Below, one piece after another: positions 7,080 to 14,977 of a stretch of 35,268 bases of DNA (the stretch's first letter is position 1; every line of letters begins with the position of its first letter). Source of the stretch: Chloroflexota bacterium (GTDB lineage Bacteria; Chloroflexota; Anaerolineae; UBA4142; SHND01); assembly GCA_029778615.1 (NCBI GenBank), contig JAKOPZ010000286.1, positions 1-35,268 on the forward strand, in the 5' to 3' direction. The notes below the pieces were generated by a model. That model worked only from the letters and a program-made list of their open reading frames with translations, ran no database searches and was not told where the DNA came from. A program made the translations under genes and the position numbers.

Positions 7080-8023
7080 CCGGCGACAATCCTCCACACG
7101 GGCAGCATCACCAACAGCACCAACGATGTGAGCACCAACGTTGACGACGCCTCCGATTGATAAGTGTGGTAGCGAGTTGCCAAAATCGTAGAGAGCACCG
7201 GCGTTGGCAACGCGCACAACAGGACACCTTCTTGCCCGCGCACTCCGGTGATACCGAACAGACTCACCAGCGCCAACATCGCCAACGGCTGCGCAATCAT
7301 TTTCAGAAAGGTGTTGACGCCGATTTCAAAATTGACGTGCAGCCGATACGCGGCGAGCGTCAGTCCTGCCGCGAACATGGCAAGTCCTGCCGTGATGCCG
7401 CCTAGAAAATTGAGCACGTTTAAAATTTCGCGCGGCACCGCAATTTCCATCAACACCAGCGCCGCCGCCAACACCGGCGCCCAGACCAACGGCGAGCGCG
7501 CGGCATTTCCGAACGCGGGGAGCACAACCGCGCGCAGTTTTGAATCGGCGGTGTGCGCGTTTGCATTACGCGTCATCTCGAGCACAATCACCGCGCTCGG
7601 AATAAACACCAATGTGCCCAGCGCCGTCGCGATGGCTACCGTCACCACGCTTGCCGTTCCGAACAGCCCGCTCAAAATTGGCACGCCCATAAAACCCGTA
7701 TTCGGAAACGCGATGGCAGTTGCCTGCAAGACCGCCTCGCCCGCGTTATGCTGAAAGACCGCGCGCGCCAGAATATTCCCAAGCGTCCAGAACGCGAGAT
7801 AGACGAGTAACAATGCCGCAATCAGCGACGCATGTTGCAACAAGTCCGCGCGCGGCGTTTGCGCGGTTCCCGTGAACAGCGCGGCGGGGAGGGTAAATTC
7901 CACCAGTACGCGATTGATGCCCGCCATTTGATGATGATCCAGCTGTTTGATGCGTCCTGCAAAATAGCCGACGCCCATTACAAAAAAAAGCGGCGCGAGC
8001 ACCAGAAGGGTCGTTTCAATCAT
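7076..8023 (-). CDS. AEC-family (auxin efflux carrier-like) transporter
   Basis: Protein of 315 residues with about ten hydrophobic segments. The N-terminus has the family pattern of a membrane helix followed by VGYFAGRIKQLD and a segment in which a conserved NRVLVEFTLPAALF precedes the second helix, as in malonate/auxin-type carriers. The family moves small organic anions across the cytoplasmic membrane; the substrate here cannot be inferred. The stop overlaps the start of the downstream membrane protein gene by four bases, so the two form an operon. No clear ribosome binding site precedes ATG 8023. The divergent ABM gene starts 62 bases away. Confidence 0.85.
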   Translation of the reverse strand: MIETTLLVLAPLFFVMGVGYFAGRIKQLDHHQMAGINRVLVEFTLPAALFTGTAQTPRADLLQHASLIAALLLVYLAFWTLGNILARAVFQHNAGEAVLQATAIAFPNTGFMGVPILSGLFGTASVVTVAIATALGTLVFIPSAVIVLEMTRNANAHTADSKLRAVVLPAFGNAARSPLVWAPVLAAALVLMEIAVPREILNVLNFLGGITAGLAMFAAGLTLAAYRLHVNFEIGVNTFLKMIAQPLAMLALVSLFGITGVRGQEGVLLCALPTPVLSTILATRYHTYQSEASSTLVLTSLVLLVMLPVWRIVAG

Positions 8024-8084
8024 TGCGCGCGCCGCAAACGGCTTTCTCGTGTTAGAATCATTTTCACTTTTGGAGGTCGCTCAC

Positions 8085-8387
8085 ATGGTCACGGTTGGAT
8101 TGTATTATCTGGTTCGCCCCGGGCAAGAAACGGTTTTTGAAAATCAGGTTGAGGAGGTGATTGCCCTGTTGGCGCAAAACAGGGGACACGTTCACAGCTC
8201 ACTGTATCGGGATGTAAAAAATCCGCGCGCCTATGCCATTATCTCGGAATGGAATTCGCAATCCGATTTTACCAACTTTATTCGCAGTGACGTTTTTCAT
8301 CAAGTGACCGCGTTTGGCAAAGAGCACGTGTTGGAACAGCGCCCGCGCCACAAGGTGTACGGTGCAGAGCGCGAGGTGGGGGCGTAA
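8085..8387 (+). CDS. ABM-domain (antibiotic biosynthesis monooxygenase-like) protein
   Basis: Protein of 100 residues with the ferredoxin-like pattern of the ABM superfamily: a first strand VTVGLYYLV, a helix QVEEVIALLAQNRGHVHSSLYRD leading into the second strand, then YAIISEWNSQSDFTNFIRS and a final helix. Members are small dimeric cytoplasmic proteins, including heme-degrading enzymes and quinone or polyketide oxygenases; the substrate is not predictable. ATG 8085 is supported by TGGAGGTC at 8071-8078. The gene is divergent from the AEC transporter and may share its regulation, but no operator is evident. Confidence 0.8.
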   Translation: MVTVGLYYLVRPGQETVFENQVEEVIALLAQNRGHVHSSLYRDVKNPRAYAIISEWNSQSDFTNFIRSDVFHQVTAFGKEHVLEQRPRHKVYGAEREVGA

Positions 8388-8417
8388 TTTCAGCGCGCGT
8401 ATTTCATTTTCGTTTTT

Positions 8418-8426
8418 TGATATAAT
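8418..8426 (+). promoter_or_regulatory. Extended -10 promoter (TGATATAAT) for the R-M genes
   Basis: The TGnTATAAT extended -10 motif lies 21 bases before the methyltransferase ATG, so the mRNA leader would be only about 14 bases, just enough for AAAGGA at 8435-8440. A good -35 box is absent, as is common with extended -10 promoters. Confidence 0.65.
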
Positions 8427-8446
8427 GCGTCAGCAAAGGACGTTTG

Positions 8447-9439
8447 ATGAATGCAAAAGTGCGCGCCCCGCGCAATCGCACGCTAACGCTTGCTCCCGAT
8501 GAGGTGAACGCTTATCGGATGAATTTGGCGCATCTCTCCGCGCCTGCAAAACTATCACAAATCGAAAACAAAATCATTCATCAGAATTTGTTCGAGATAT
8601 TGAATTGGCTCCCCCATGCGGGCGTTGACCTCTTGTTTCTTGACCCGCCGTACAATCTCACCAAAACGTTCAACACGACAACCTTTCGACAGCAAACGCT
8701 CGATGAATATCAGGAGTGGTTCGAGTCTTGGTTCGCATCTTTGATGAAAACGCTCAAGCCGACTGCATCCGTGTACATTTGCGGCGATTGGCGTTCCGGC
8801 TCTGCTATCCAGTGGGTCGCATCGAAATACCTCATCGTGCAAAATCGAATTACATGGGAACGTGAAAAAGGACGCGGGGCAAAAGCAAACTGGAAAAACA
8901 GTTCGGAAGATATATGGTTCTGCACAGCGTCAGAGGATTATTATTTTGATGTAGAAGCAGTGAAACTAAAACGCCGCGTGATTGCGCCATACAAAGATGA
9001 GAACGGCAATCCAAAGGATTGGGAGGAGACCGAAAATGGGAATTATCGTTTGACACATCCATCCAATTTATGGACGGATGTGAGCGTGCCATTTTGGTCT
9101 ATGCCGGAAAACACCGACCATCCCACGCAAAAACCTGAAAAGTTGTTGGCGAAAATTATTTTGGCGAGTTCGCGCGCGGGCGACCTCGTTCTTGACCCAT
9201 TTCTCGGTTCTGGAACAACCGCTGTTGTCGCCAAAAAGTTAAATCGAAAATATATCGGCATCGAACTGGATGAAATGTATGCGTGTCTCGCGCAAAAACG
9301 TCTCGCGTGGGCAGAGAGGGACACAAGTATTCAAGGTTATGCGAACGGAGTTTTTTGGGAACGCAATGCGATGAATGATGCGCGCGACTCCGCAACACAT
9401 CCGGATACAGCTGAACTTGTGCCGCTTTTTGAAATCTAA
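8447..9439 (+). CDS. Site-specific DNA methyltransferase (beta-class, adenine-N6 type)
   Basis: Protein of 330 residues. DPPYN (66-70) is the catalytic motif IV and comes before the SAM-binding motif DPFLGSGTT (250-258), the order of beta-class methyltransferases. The segment HPTQKPEKLLAKII before motif I is also typical. DPPY suggests N6-adenine, though N4-cytosine cannot be excluded. SSEDIWFCTA and NLWTDV resemble the RsrI/HinfI group of type II enzymes, which is family-level recognition only. ATG 8447 has AAAGGA six bases upstream and an extended -10 promoter. It is followed by a nuclease-like gene, so it probably protects the host in a type II system. The stretch is somewhat poorer in CGCG than neighbouring genes, consistent with transfer. 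Confidence 0.92.
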   Translation: MNAKVRAPRNRTLTLAPDEVNAYRMNLAHLSAPAKLSQIENKIIHQNLFEILNWLPHAGVDLLFLDPPYNLTKTFNTTTFRQQTLDEYQEWFESWFASLMKTLKPTASVYICGDWRSGSAIQWVASKYLIVQNRITWEREKGRGAKANWKNSSEDIWFCTASEDYYFDVEAVKLKRRVIAPYKDENGNPKDWEETENGNYRLTHPSNLWTDVSVPFWSMPENTDHPTQKPEKLLAKIILASSRAGDLVLDPFLGSGTTAVVAKKLNRKYIGIELDEMYACLAQKRLAWAERDTSIQGYANGVFWERNAMNDARDSATHPDTAELVPLFEI

Positions 9440-9447
9440 CTTGCCAA

Positions 9448-9516
9448 ATGACAGCAAGCAAAATTTTTAGCGCAAAAGGCAAAAGAAAATTGAGAGCGCA
9501 ATTGTGCGTCTCTTGA
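9448..9516 (+). other. Possible displaced N-terminus of the restriction enzyme
   Basis: A 22-codon frame begins with ATG eight bases after the methyltransferase stop and reads [19 protein letters not shown] before ending at TGA 9514-9516. It lies one frame off the nuclease gene, and the nuclease frame opens (GTG 9504) just as this one closes. The basic KGKRKLR character would suit the start of a DNA-binding enzyme. It may be the true N-terminus separated by a one-base deletion or sequencing error, or an unrelated leader peptide. Confidence 0.4.
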
Positions 9517-10109
9517 ACAATCAACCTGATTTTCTTTCCGCGCGGACGATTAGCAGTACGCGCGCGGTGGGCGATGCGGTTCAAACCATTTTGGCAGACG
9601 AATTTCCAAACCTATTGAAAAATTTTCTTGGCACTTATTCTGCCGACTTTGCGCGCCGCGCGATGGCAGATTTGGCGTTCACGGACCGCGACGGATTGTA
9701 TTATGTGGTTGATGTGAAAACGCATCGGCTTGACACGAGTTTCAATATGCCAAATCTCACTTCCGTCGAACGCTTGGCGCGTTTTTATGAGGACGACAAA
9801 AATTATTTCGTTGTCTTGATTTTGAAATATGCGATTCAAGGTGCGCGTGTGTTCGTCAAGCAAGTACACTTTGTGCCAATCGAATTTTTGAGGTGGAATT
9901 GTTTGACGATTGGCGCGTTGGGTTGGGGACACATTCAAATCGCAAATGCAAATTTCATCTCTATCAATTCTAACCCAACGCGCAAAGATTGGATGCTGCA
10001 ATTGTGTGACGTGATGCTTGAATTTTACCCAAAAGAAATCGGCAAGATTCAAGGGCGCATGTCCTATTTTGAACGTATCAAAGAACACTGGTTGGCAAGA
10101 CCAGCATAA
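9504..10109 (+). CDS. Putative type II restriction endonuclease (PD-(D/E)xK-like)
   Basis: Protein of 201 residues, counted from GTG 9504. A nuclease-like core is visible: Asp56 in MADLAF, then [10 protein letters not shown] with Asp70-Val-Lys72, a spacing that fits a PD-(D/E)xK active site. The position next to a methyltransferase supports a restriction enzyme cutting the same sequence; the recognition site cannot be told. GTG 9504 has only weak upstream purines, and a better-looking N-terminus lies one frame away at 9448, so the gene may carry a frameshift. The remaining frame is intact to TAA 10107-10109. Confidence 0.75.
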   Translation: MRLLNNQPDFLSARTISSTRAVGDAVQTILADEFPNLLKNFLGTYSADFARRAMADLAFTDRDGLYYVVDVKTHRLDTSFNMPNLTSVERLARFYEDDKNYFVVLILKYAIQGARVFVKQVHFVPIEFLRWNCLTIGALGWGHIQIANANFISINSNPTRKDWMLQLCDVMLEFYPKEIGKIQGRMSYFERIKEHWLARPA

Positions 10110-10132
10110 TGTTCCGTATCGAGGTCGCGCCC

Positions 10133-11773
10133 ATGTCCCTTTCCCCACTCGCCGGAAAACCTGCCCCTGAAAATCTTTTAATTGACCCCGCCGCGCTCGT
10201 ACGCGCTTACTATGACATTGCGCCCGACGCGGAAAATCCCGCGCAGCGCGTTGCCTTTGGCACGAGCGGTCATCGCGGTTCGCCATTCGACGGCAGTTTC
10301 AACGAAGCGCACATTCTCGCGATTACGCAAGCGATTTGTGATTATCGCCGCGCGCAAAATATCAACGGTCCATTGTTCATGGGCAAAGACACGCACGCCG
10401 CGTCGCGCCCTGCGGAACGTTCCGCGCTCCAAGTTCTCGCGGCGAATGGCGTCCAAGTTTTTATTCAAAGCAACGATGGTTACGTGCCGACGCCGGTGAT
10501 TTCACGCGCGATTCTCGTGTGGAATCGCGAACAGCCGCATCTCACCGCCGATGGCATTGTAATCACGCCGTCGCACAATCCGCCGCGCGACGGCGGCTTC
10601 AAATACAATCCGCCCGAAGCCGGTCCCGCCGATTCCGCGACAACAAAATGGATTCAAGACCGCGCAAATGAACTCTTGCGCGAAAAAAACCGCGGCGTCA
10701 TGCGAATCGGTTACACTGCCGCGTTGCAAGAAAGTTCAGTACATCAACACGATTACGTTTCCGATTACGTTGATGATTTGGCGAATGTGATTGACATGGA
10801 CGCGGTGCGCGCGTCGGGAATTAGAATTGGTGTTGACCCGTTGGGCGGCGCGGCGCTCGCATATTGGAAACCCATCGCGGAAAAATACAAATTCAATTTG
10901 ACCGTGACGAATTCAAACGTTGACCCGACGTTTCGTTTCATGACGGTTGACCACGACGGAAAAATTCGCATGGATTGTTCCAGCCCGTACGCGATGGCGG
11001 GTCTTGTCAATTTAAAAGACGATTTTGATATTGCGTGGGGCAATGACCCTGATGCAGACCGTCACGGCATCGTCACGCGTTCACTCGGTTTATTGAATCC
11101 GAACGCGTATCTCGCCGTCGCGATTCATTATTTGCTGACGCATCGCCCACAGTGGAGTGAAGCATCAGGAATTGGGAAAACGCTCGTGAGCAGCAGCATG
11201 ATTGATAGAGTTGTCGCGTCGTTGAATCGCAAACTCGTCGAGGTGCCCGTCGGTTTCAAATATCTCGCGCCCGGATTATTCGACAGTTCGTTTTGTTTCG
11301 GCGGTGAAGAAAGCGCGGGGGCGAGTTTTCTGCGCCGCGATGGAATGGTTTGGACGACGGACAAAGATGGTCCGTTGCTCGGCTTGCTCGCGGCAGAAAT
11401 TACGGCGGTGACGAATCGAGACCCCGGCGAACAGTATCAACAACTCACCGCGCAATTTGGCACGCCGTACTATACGCGCCAAGACGCGCCCGCGAACGCG
11501 GCGCAAAAGGCGAAACTCGCAAAACTTGCGCCCGATGATGTGAGCGTGACAGAAATGGCGGGCGAAAAAATTATTGCGAAATTGACGCGCGCGCCGGGCA
11601 ATGACGAACCGATTGGCGGATTAAAGGTGGTGACAGAAAATGGTTGGTTCGCCGCGCGTCCTTCGGGCACCGAAGACATTTACAAAATCTACGCGGAGAG
11701 TTTCAAGAGCGCGGAACACCTCAACGCGATTGTGGAGCAAGCACAGACGATTGTGACAAGAGCGCTGCAATAA
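10133..11773 (+). CDS. pgm: Phosphoglucomutase (alpha-D-glucose specific)
   Basis: Protein of 546 residues interconverting glucose-1-phosphate and glucose-6-phosphate. The four active-site loops of the alpha-D-phosphohexomutase family are intact: TPSHNP with phosphoserine Ser147, the metal loop DPDADR (Asp305, 307, 309), the sugar-binding GEESAG around Glu392, and the phosphate-binding RPSGTE (509-514). FGTSGHRG near residue 40 is typical of the E. coli-type enzyme. ATG 10133 is chosen because CGAGGT lies seven bases upstream and the length then fits; an ATG at 10109 overlapping the previous stop would add eight residues. It opens a block of sugar-phosphate genes in the same direction and would supply glucose-1-phosphate for nucleotide sugars. 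Confidence 0.96.
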   Translation: MSLSPLAGKPAPENLLIDPAALVRAYYDIAPDAENPAQRVAFGTSGHRGSPFDGSFNEAHILAITQAICDYRRAQNINGPLFMGKDTHAASRPAERSALQVLAANGVQVFIQSNDGYVPTPVISRAILVWNREQPHLTADGIVITPSHNPPRDGGFKYNPPEAGPADSATTKWIQDRANELLREKNRGVMRIGYTAALQESSVHQHDYVSDYVDDLANVIDMDAVRASGIRIGVDPLGGAALAYWKPIAEKYKFNLTVTNSNVDPTFRFMTVDHDGKIRMDCSSPYAMAGLVNLKDDFDIAWGNDPDADRHGIVTRSLGLLNPNAYLAVAIHYLLTHRPQWSEASGIGKTLVSSSMIDRVVASLNRKLVEVPVGFKYLAPGLFDSSFCFGGEESAGASFLRRDGMVWTTDKDGPLLGLLAAEITAVTNRDPGEQYQQLTAQFGTPYYTRQDAPANAAQKAKLAKLAPDDVSVTEMAGEKIIAKLTRAPGNDEPIGGLKVVTENGWFAARPSGTEDIYKIYAESFKSAEHLNAIVEQAQTIVTRALQ

Positions 11774-11850
11774 GATTTGATGAACAAATTTTTCAACACA
11801 ATTCTCTGGCCGCATACGCTGGAGCGGATTCCTGTTGCGAAACGCGACTG

Positions 11851-12366
11851 ATGCAATTGATAGTTTTTACCGGATTACCGGGAACGGGAAAGAGCACGAT
11901 TGCCGAAGCCGTGGCGCGCGAGTTGAGAATTCCCGTGTTTGCGAAAGATTGGCTCGAAGCAACCCTGCGGCGTTCGGAATTGCGCGCGAGTGATGACAAG
12001 AAAAATTTGGGGTATGTGGGATACGAATTGCTGACGATGCTCGCGGAACGTCAATTGATGCTCCAACAATCGGTGATTCTCGACGGTGTGGCGAGCATGG
12101 AAAACATTCGCGCGCAGTGGCGCGCGCTCGCAGAAAAATATCACGCGCAATGGTGCGTCATTGAATGCGTTTGGTCAGACGAAAACGCGCATCGCGTCCA
12201 TTTGGCGAATCGTCAGCGCAACATTCCCGGTTGGCATGAACTGGAGTGGGGCGAAGTGGAGCGCGTGAAAGCGTATTACATGCAATGGAATGAGGAACGC
12301 CTGATTCTCGATGCGGCGTATCCGTTGGAAACAAATGTCGCATGCGCAATTCAATATCTGAAATAA
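11851..12366 (+). CDS. P-loop kinase-like protein (AAA_33-type)
   Basis: Protein of 171 residues beginning directly with a Walker A motif, GLPGTGKST (8-16). The fold type is that of small metabolite or nucleotide kinases such as gluconate and chloramphenicol kinases. SVILDGV is a probable Walker B strand, and the Arg-containing NRQRNIPGWHELEWGEV segment could be the lid. The substrate is unknown. Its position between phosphoglucomutase and glucose-6-phosphate isomerase hints at a sugar, but similar kinases occur in many contexts. ATG 11851 is chosen because the P-loop begins at residue 8; the frame is open upstream but overlaps pgm. The 77-base gap before it holds nothing I recognise. Confidence 0.78.
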   Translation: MQLIVFTGLPGTGKSTIAEAVARELRIPVFAKDWLEATLRRSELRASDDKKNLGYVGYELLTMLAERQLMLQQSVILDGVASMENIRAQWRALAEKYHAQWCVIECVWSDENAHRVHLANRQRNIPGWHELEWGEVERVKAYYMQWNEERLILDAAYPLETNVACAIQYLK

Positions 12367-12401
12367 CACACGCATAGTACTACTTTGTCAGTTCAATTCT
12401 T

Positions 12402-12526
12402 GGCGATTAGAAATCGCAGCAACGCATAGCCAAGTCTGCCTACGCAGACTTAAACGGCTCAAAATTACGCAAAATCTCAATCGGCGGATGCCGATTTCGC
12501 TCTGGGTTGCCGCGATTTGAATCGCC
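12402..12526. repeat. 125-bp palindromic element with internal hairpins
   Basis: The ends GGCGATTAGAAATCGC and GCGATTTGAATCGCC (12402-12417 and 12512-12526) are inverted copies of each other and each also folds on itself. Inside are two more perfect hairpins: AAGTCTGC-CTAC-GCAGACTT (12432-12451) and AATCGGC-GGAT-GCCGATT (12479-12496). There is no open frame. It is flanked by the inverted 10-mers TACTACTTTG (12378-12387) and CAAAGTAGTA (12541-12550), so it appears nested in a further repeat. It looks like a non-autonomous miniature element. Confidence 0.85.
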
Positions 12527-12541
12527 TGTCCGAAAAATGCC

Positions 12542-12715
12542 AAAGTAGTAGTAGTAACGATTTCAATCGTTCTCTGCGCGGAATGAGCAAATACGACGAA
12601 TGAATTCGTCACTACGCCAAAACGCACAAAAGTAGTAGTAGTAAGGATTTCAATCGTTCTCTGCGCGGAATGAGCTAATACGACGCATAAATTCGTCACT
12701 ACGCCAAAACGCACA
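12542..12715. repeat. Two tandem 87-bp copies of a GTAGTAACG-type element
   Basis: Bases 12542-12628 and 12629-12715 are direct copies differing at only a few positions. Each starts with AAAGTAGTAGTAGTAA, contains CAATCGTTCTCTGCGCGG and ends with GTCACTAC plus CGCCAAAACGCACA. The outer GTAGT and ACTAC and inner ACGAATGAATTCGT palindromes relate them to single elements at 28520-28576 and 34627-34678. Together with the 125-bp element they fill the whole 357-base gap between the kinase and pgi; I see no gene there. Confidence 0.85.
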
Positions 12716-12723
12716 ACGCGTGC

Positions 12724-14373
12724 ATGAAATCATTTATGGCAACCTATCTCACCGAAACATCCGCCTATCACGCGCTCGCCGTGCATCATCAACAAATCCA
12801 CGATGTTCATCTTCGCGAACTTTTTGCGAATGATTCGACGCGCGGCGAACGTTTGACACTTGACGCGCTCGGAATCTATTTCGATTATTCCAAACATCGC
12901 ATCAATGATGAAACCGTGAATCTTTTACTCGCGCTCGCGCAGGAACGCGGCGTGGCGGAAAAACGCGACGCGATGTTTCGCGGCGACAAAATCAACGTGA
13001 CGGAAAAGCGCGCGGTGTTACACATTGCACTGCGTGCGCCGCGAGACGCGGAGATTTTTGTGGATGGTGTGAATGTGGTGCCGGAAGTTCACGCGGTTCT
13101 CGACAAGATGAGCGCGTTTTCAAAGCGCGTGCGCGATGGGGAATGGCAAGGCGCGACGGGCAAACGAATCCGTAATGTGGTGAATATCGGGATTGGCGGC
13201 AGCGATTTGGGTCCGGTGATGGCGTACGAGGCATTGAAATTTTACAGCGCGCGCGACATGAATTTTCGTTTCGTGTCGAATGTGGATGGCACGGATTTTG
13301 CCGAAGCGACGCGCGATTTGAACGCGGACGAAACGCTGTTTATCATTTCATCGAAAACTTTTACCACGCAAGAGACAATGACGAACGCGCAGACCGCGCG
13401 CAATTGGTTCTTGTCACAAATCAATGACGAACGCGCGATTGCAAAACATTTTGTCGCGGTCTCGACGAACGAGCAAGAAGTTGTGAGATTCGGAATTGAC
13501 GCCGCGAATATGTTTGTATTTTGGGATTGGGTGGGCGGACGCTATTCGATGGATTCGGCGATTGGTTTGAGTACGATGCTGGCGATTGGTCCTGAAAATT
13601 TTCGTGCGATGTTGGATGGGTTTCATGCGATGGACGAACATTTCCGCACCGCACCGTTTGAAAAAAATATGCCGGTGTTGATGGGACTGCTCGCGTTTTG
13701 GTACAATACTTTTTTCGACGCACAAACGATTGCGGTGCTGCCGTATGACCAATATCTCAAACGCTTTCCCGCCTACTTGCAGCAATTGACGATGGAATCG
13801 AACGGGAAACGTGTTACACTGCAAGGCGAAACGATTGAGTATCAAACGAGTCCGATTTTTTGGGGCGAGCCGGGGACGAACGGGCAGCACTCGTTTTATC
13901 AATTGATTCATCAAGGCACGAAATTGATTCCGTGCGATTTTATCGCGTTCACACAAACGTTAAACAAATTGCCGCCGCATCACGATATTTTGATGGCGAA
14001 CGTTTTCGCGCAAACGGAAGCATTGGCATTCGGTAAAACGGCGGATGAGGTACGCGCCGAAGGCACGCCCGAATGGCTCGTGCCGCATCGCGTTTTTCCG
14101 GGCAATCGTCCCACGACGACAATTCTCGCGGAAAAACTTGACCCCGCGACATTGGGCAAACTGATTGCGTTGTACGAACACAGCGTTTTTGTACAAGGCG
14201 CGCTGTGGGACATTGATTCGTTTGACCAATGGGGCGTCGAGTTGGGCAAAGTGCTGGCAAAGAAAATACTTGGAGAACTGGAGACCGGAGATTTGGGGAC
14301 TGGAGACTTGAGACTGGAACATGATAGTTCAACGAACGCGTTGATACGAAAATATAGAGCAAGTAAAAAGTAA
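12724..14373 (+). CDS. pgi: Glucose-6-phosphate isomerase
   Basis: Protein of 549 residues converting glucose-6-phosphate to fructose-6-phosphate in the cytoplasm. Both family signatures are present: [20 protein letters not shown] and [18 protein letters not shown]. Expected catalytic residues are Glu382 in [10 protein letters not shown], His396 in LIHQGT, and Lys509 in VELGK. Residues of about 516-532 ([15 protein letters not shown]) are encoded by a heptamer-type repeat array (14270-14318) in a surface segment just before the conserved HDSSTNALI. The final RASKK and stop are encoded by a second array. ATG 12724 is annotated, but ATG 12736 (MATYLTET) is equally possible; neither has a visible ribosome binding site, because a repeat lies directly upstream. 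Confidence 0.96.
   Translation: MKSFMATYLTETSAYHALAVHHQQIHDVHLRELFANDSTRGERLTLDALGIYFDYSKHRINDETVNLLLALAQERGVAEKRDAMFRGDKINVTEKRAVLHIALRAPRDAEIFVDGVNVVPEVHAVLDKMSAFSKRVRDGEWQGATGKRIRNVVNIGIGGSDLGPVMAYEALKFYSARDMNFRFVSNVDGTDFAEATRDLNADETLFIISSKTFTTQETMTNAQTARNWFLSQINDERAIAKHFVAVSTNEQEVVRFGIDAANMFVFWDWVGGRYSMDSAIGLSTMLAIGPENFRAMLDGFHAMDEHFRTAPFEKNMPVLMGLLAFWYNTFFDAQTIAVLPYDQYLKRFPAYLQQLTMESNGKRVTLQGETIEYQTSPIFWGEPGTNGQHSFYQLIHQGTKLIPCDFIAFTQTLNKLPPHHDILMANVFAQTEALAFGKTADEVRAEGTPEWLVPHRVFPGNRPTTTILAEKLDPATLGKLIALYEHSVFVQGALWDIDSFDQWGVELGKVLAKKILGELETGDLGTGDLRLEHDSSTNALIRKYRASKK
14270..14318 (+). repeat. Heptamer-type array (GGAGACT) inside pgi
   Basis: Units related to TGGAGAC recur every 7 or 8 bases within the reading frame of pgi. 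The frame is kept, and the segment reads as [15 protein letters not shown]. It is the same unit family as at 2401-2434, on the opposite strand. Confidence 0.85.
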
Positions 14374-14433
14374 AAAGTTCAAAGCTAAAAGTTTCACCTT
14401 TGGCTTGTACTTTTAGCTTTGAACTTTTCGCTT
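14359..14433. repeat. Heptamer array folded as a 19-bp inverted repeat
   Basis: Units such as AAAAGTA and AAAAGTT run every 7 bases from 14359. A perfect 19-bp arm (14373-14391) is repeated inverted at 14410-14428 around an 18-base loop. The pgi stop TAA (14371-14373) lies inside the array. It could act as a transcript-end hairpin, but rpiB follows 12 bases later. Confidence 0.85.
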
Positions 14434-14440
14434 GGAACGT

Positions 14441-14896
14441 ATGAGAGTTGCATTGGGCGCAGACCACGCGGGCGCGGAATTGAAAAATCAGTTGTTGGAA
14501 ACGGTGCGCGCATTGGGACACGTGGCGCTCGATTTGGGCGGTGATGGCAGCGACCCGCGCGACGATTATCCCGATTACGCGGAAAAAGTGGGCGAAGCGA
14601 TTCGCGCGGGGGAAGCGGAACGCGGAATTTTGGTATGCGGCAGCGGCGTCGGCGTTTCGGTCGCGGCGAATAAAATTCCCGGCGTGCGCGCGGCGGTTTG
14701 TCACGACACGTATTCGGCGCATCAAGGCGTTGAACATGATGATATGAATGTGTTAGTATTGGGTTCGCGCGTAATCGGTTCGGAGCTTGCGCCGGAACTG
14801 GTGCGCGCGTTTCTGGGCGCCAAGTTCTCGGGCGAGGCGCGGCATGTGCGGCGCTTGAACAAAGTCAAAGCGCTCGAGGAAAAATATTCCAACTGA
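14441..14896 (+). CDS. rpiB: Ribose-5-phosphate isomerase B
   Basis: Protein of 151 residues of the RpiB/LacAB family, interconverting ribulose-5-phosphate and ribose-5-phosphate. ADHAG (7-11), [14 protein letters not shown] with Cys66 as the expected catalytic residue, and [18 protein letters not shown] with His99 are all present. Length is normal. ATG 14441 (MRVALGADH) is chosen over an in-frame start three codons earlier because family members begin close to the ALGADHAG strand. It follows pgi after a repeat hairpin and fits a pentose-phosphate role in the same block. Allose-6-phosphate isomerase activity is a known alternative in the family. Confidence 0.94.
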   Translation: MRVALGADHAGAELKNQLLETVRALGHVALDLGGDGSDPRDDYPDYAEKVGEAIRAGEAERGILVCGSGVGVSVAANKIPGVRAAVCHDTYSAHQGVEHDDMNVLVLGSRVIGSELAPELVRAFLGAKFSGEARHVRRLNKVKALEEKYSN

Positions 14897-14898
14897 AA

Positions 14899-14964
14899 TG
14901 TCATCTCGACTACAGCGAGAAATTTCGGTCTGCCAAAGAGATTCCTCGCTTGTTCGGAATGACA
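14899..14964. repeat. Inverted repeat TGTCATCTCGA ... GGAATGACA
   Basis: A 66-bp imperfect palindrome (left TGTCATCTCGACTACAGCGA, right inverted with TGTTCGGAATGACA) fills most of the gap between rpiB and glk, starting two bases after the rpiB stop. I read it as another dispersed palindromic element rather than a terminator, since no T-run follows. Confidence 0.75.
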
Positions 14965-14977
14965 ACCGGGACAAAAC

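Noticed and set aside
9481-9510. Programmed -1 frameshift in the restriction enzyme gene
   Set aside because: The A-rich stretch does not give an X XXY YYZ heptamer in the correct frame, and no stimulatory hairpin is evident. An indel or a GTG start is simpler.
12542-12715. CRISPR-like direct repeats
   Set aside because: Only two 87-bp copies directly abutting, with no spacers and no cas genes. They match a dispersed palindromic element instead.
12724-12735. A firm choice between the two pgi start codons
   Set aside because: Neither ATG 12724 nor ATG 12736 has a ribosome binding site, so the sequence alone cannot decide.
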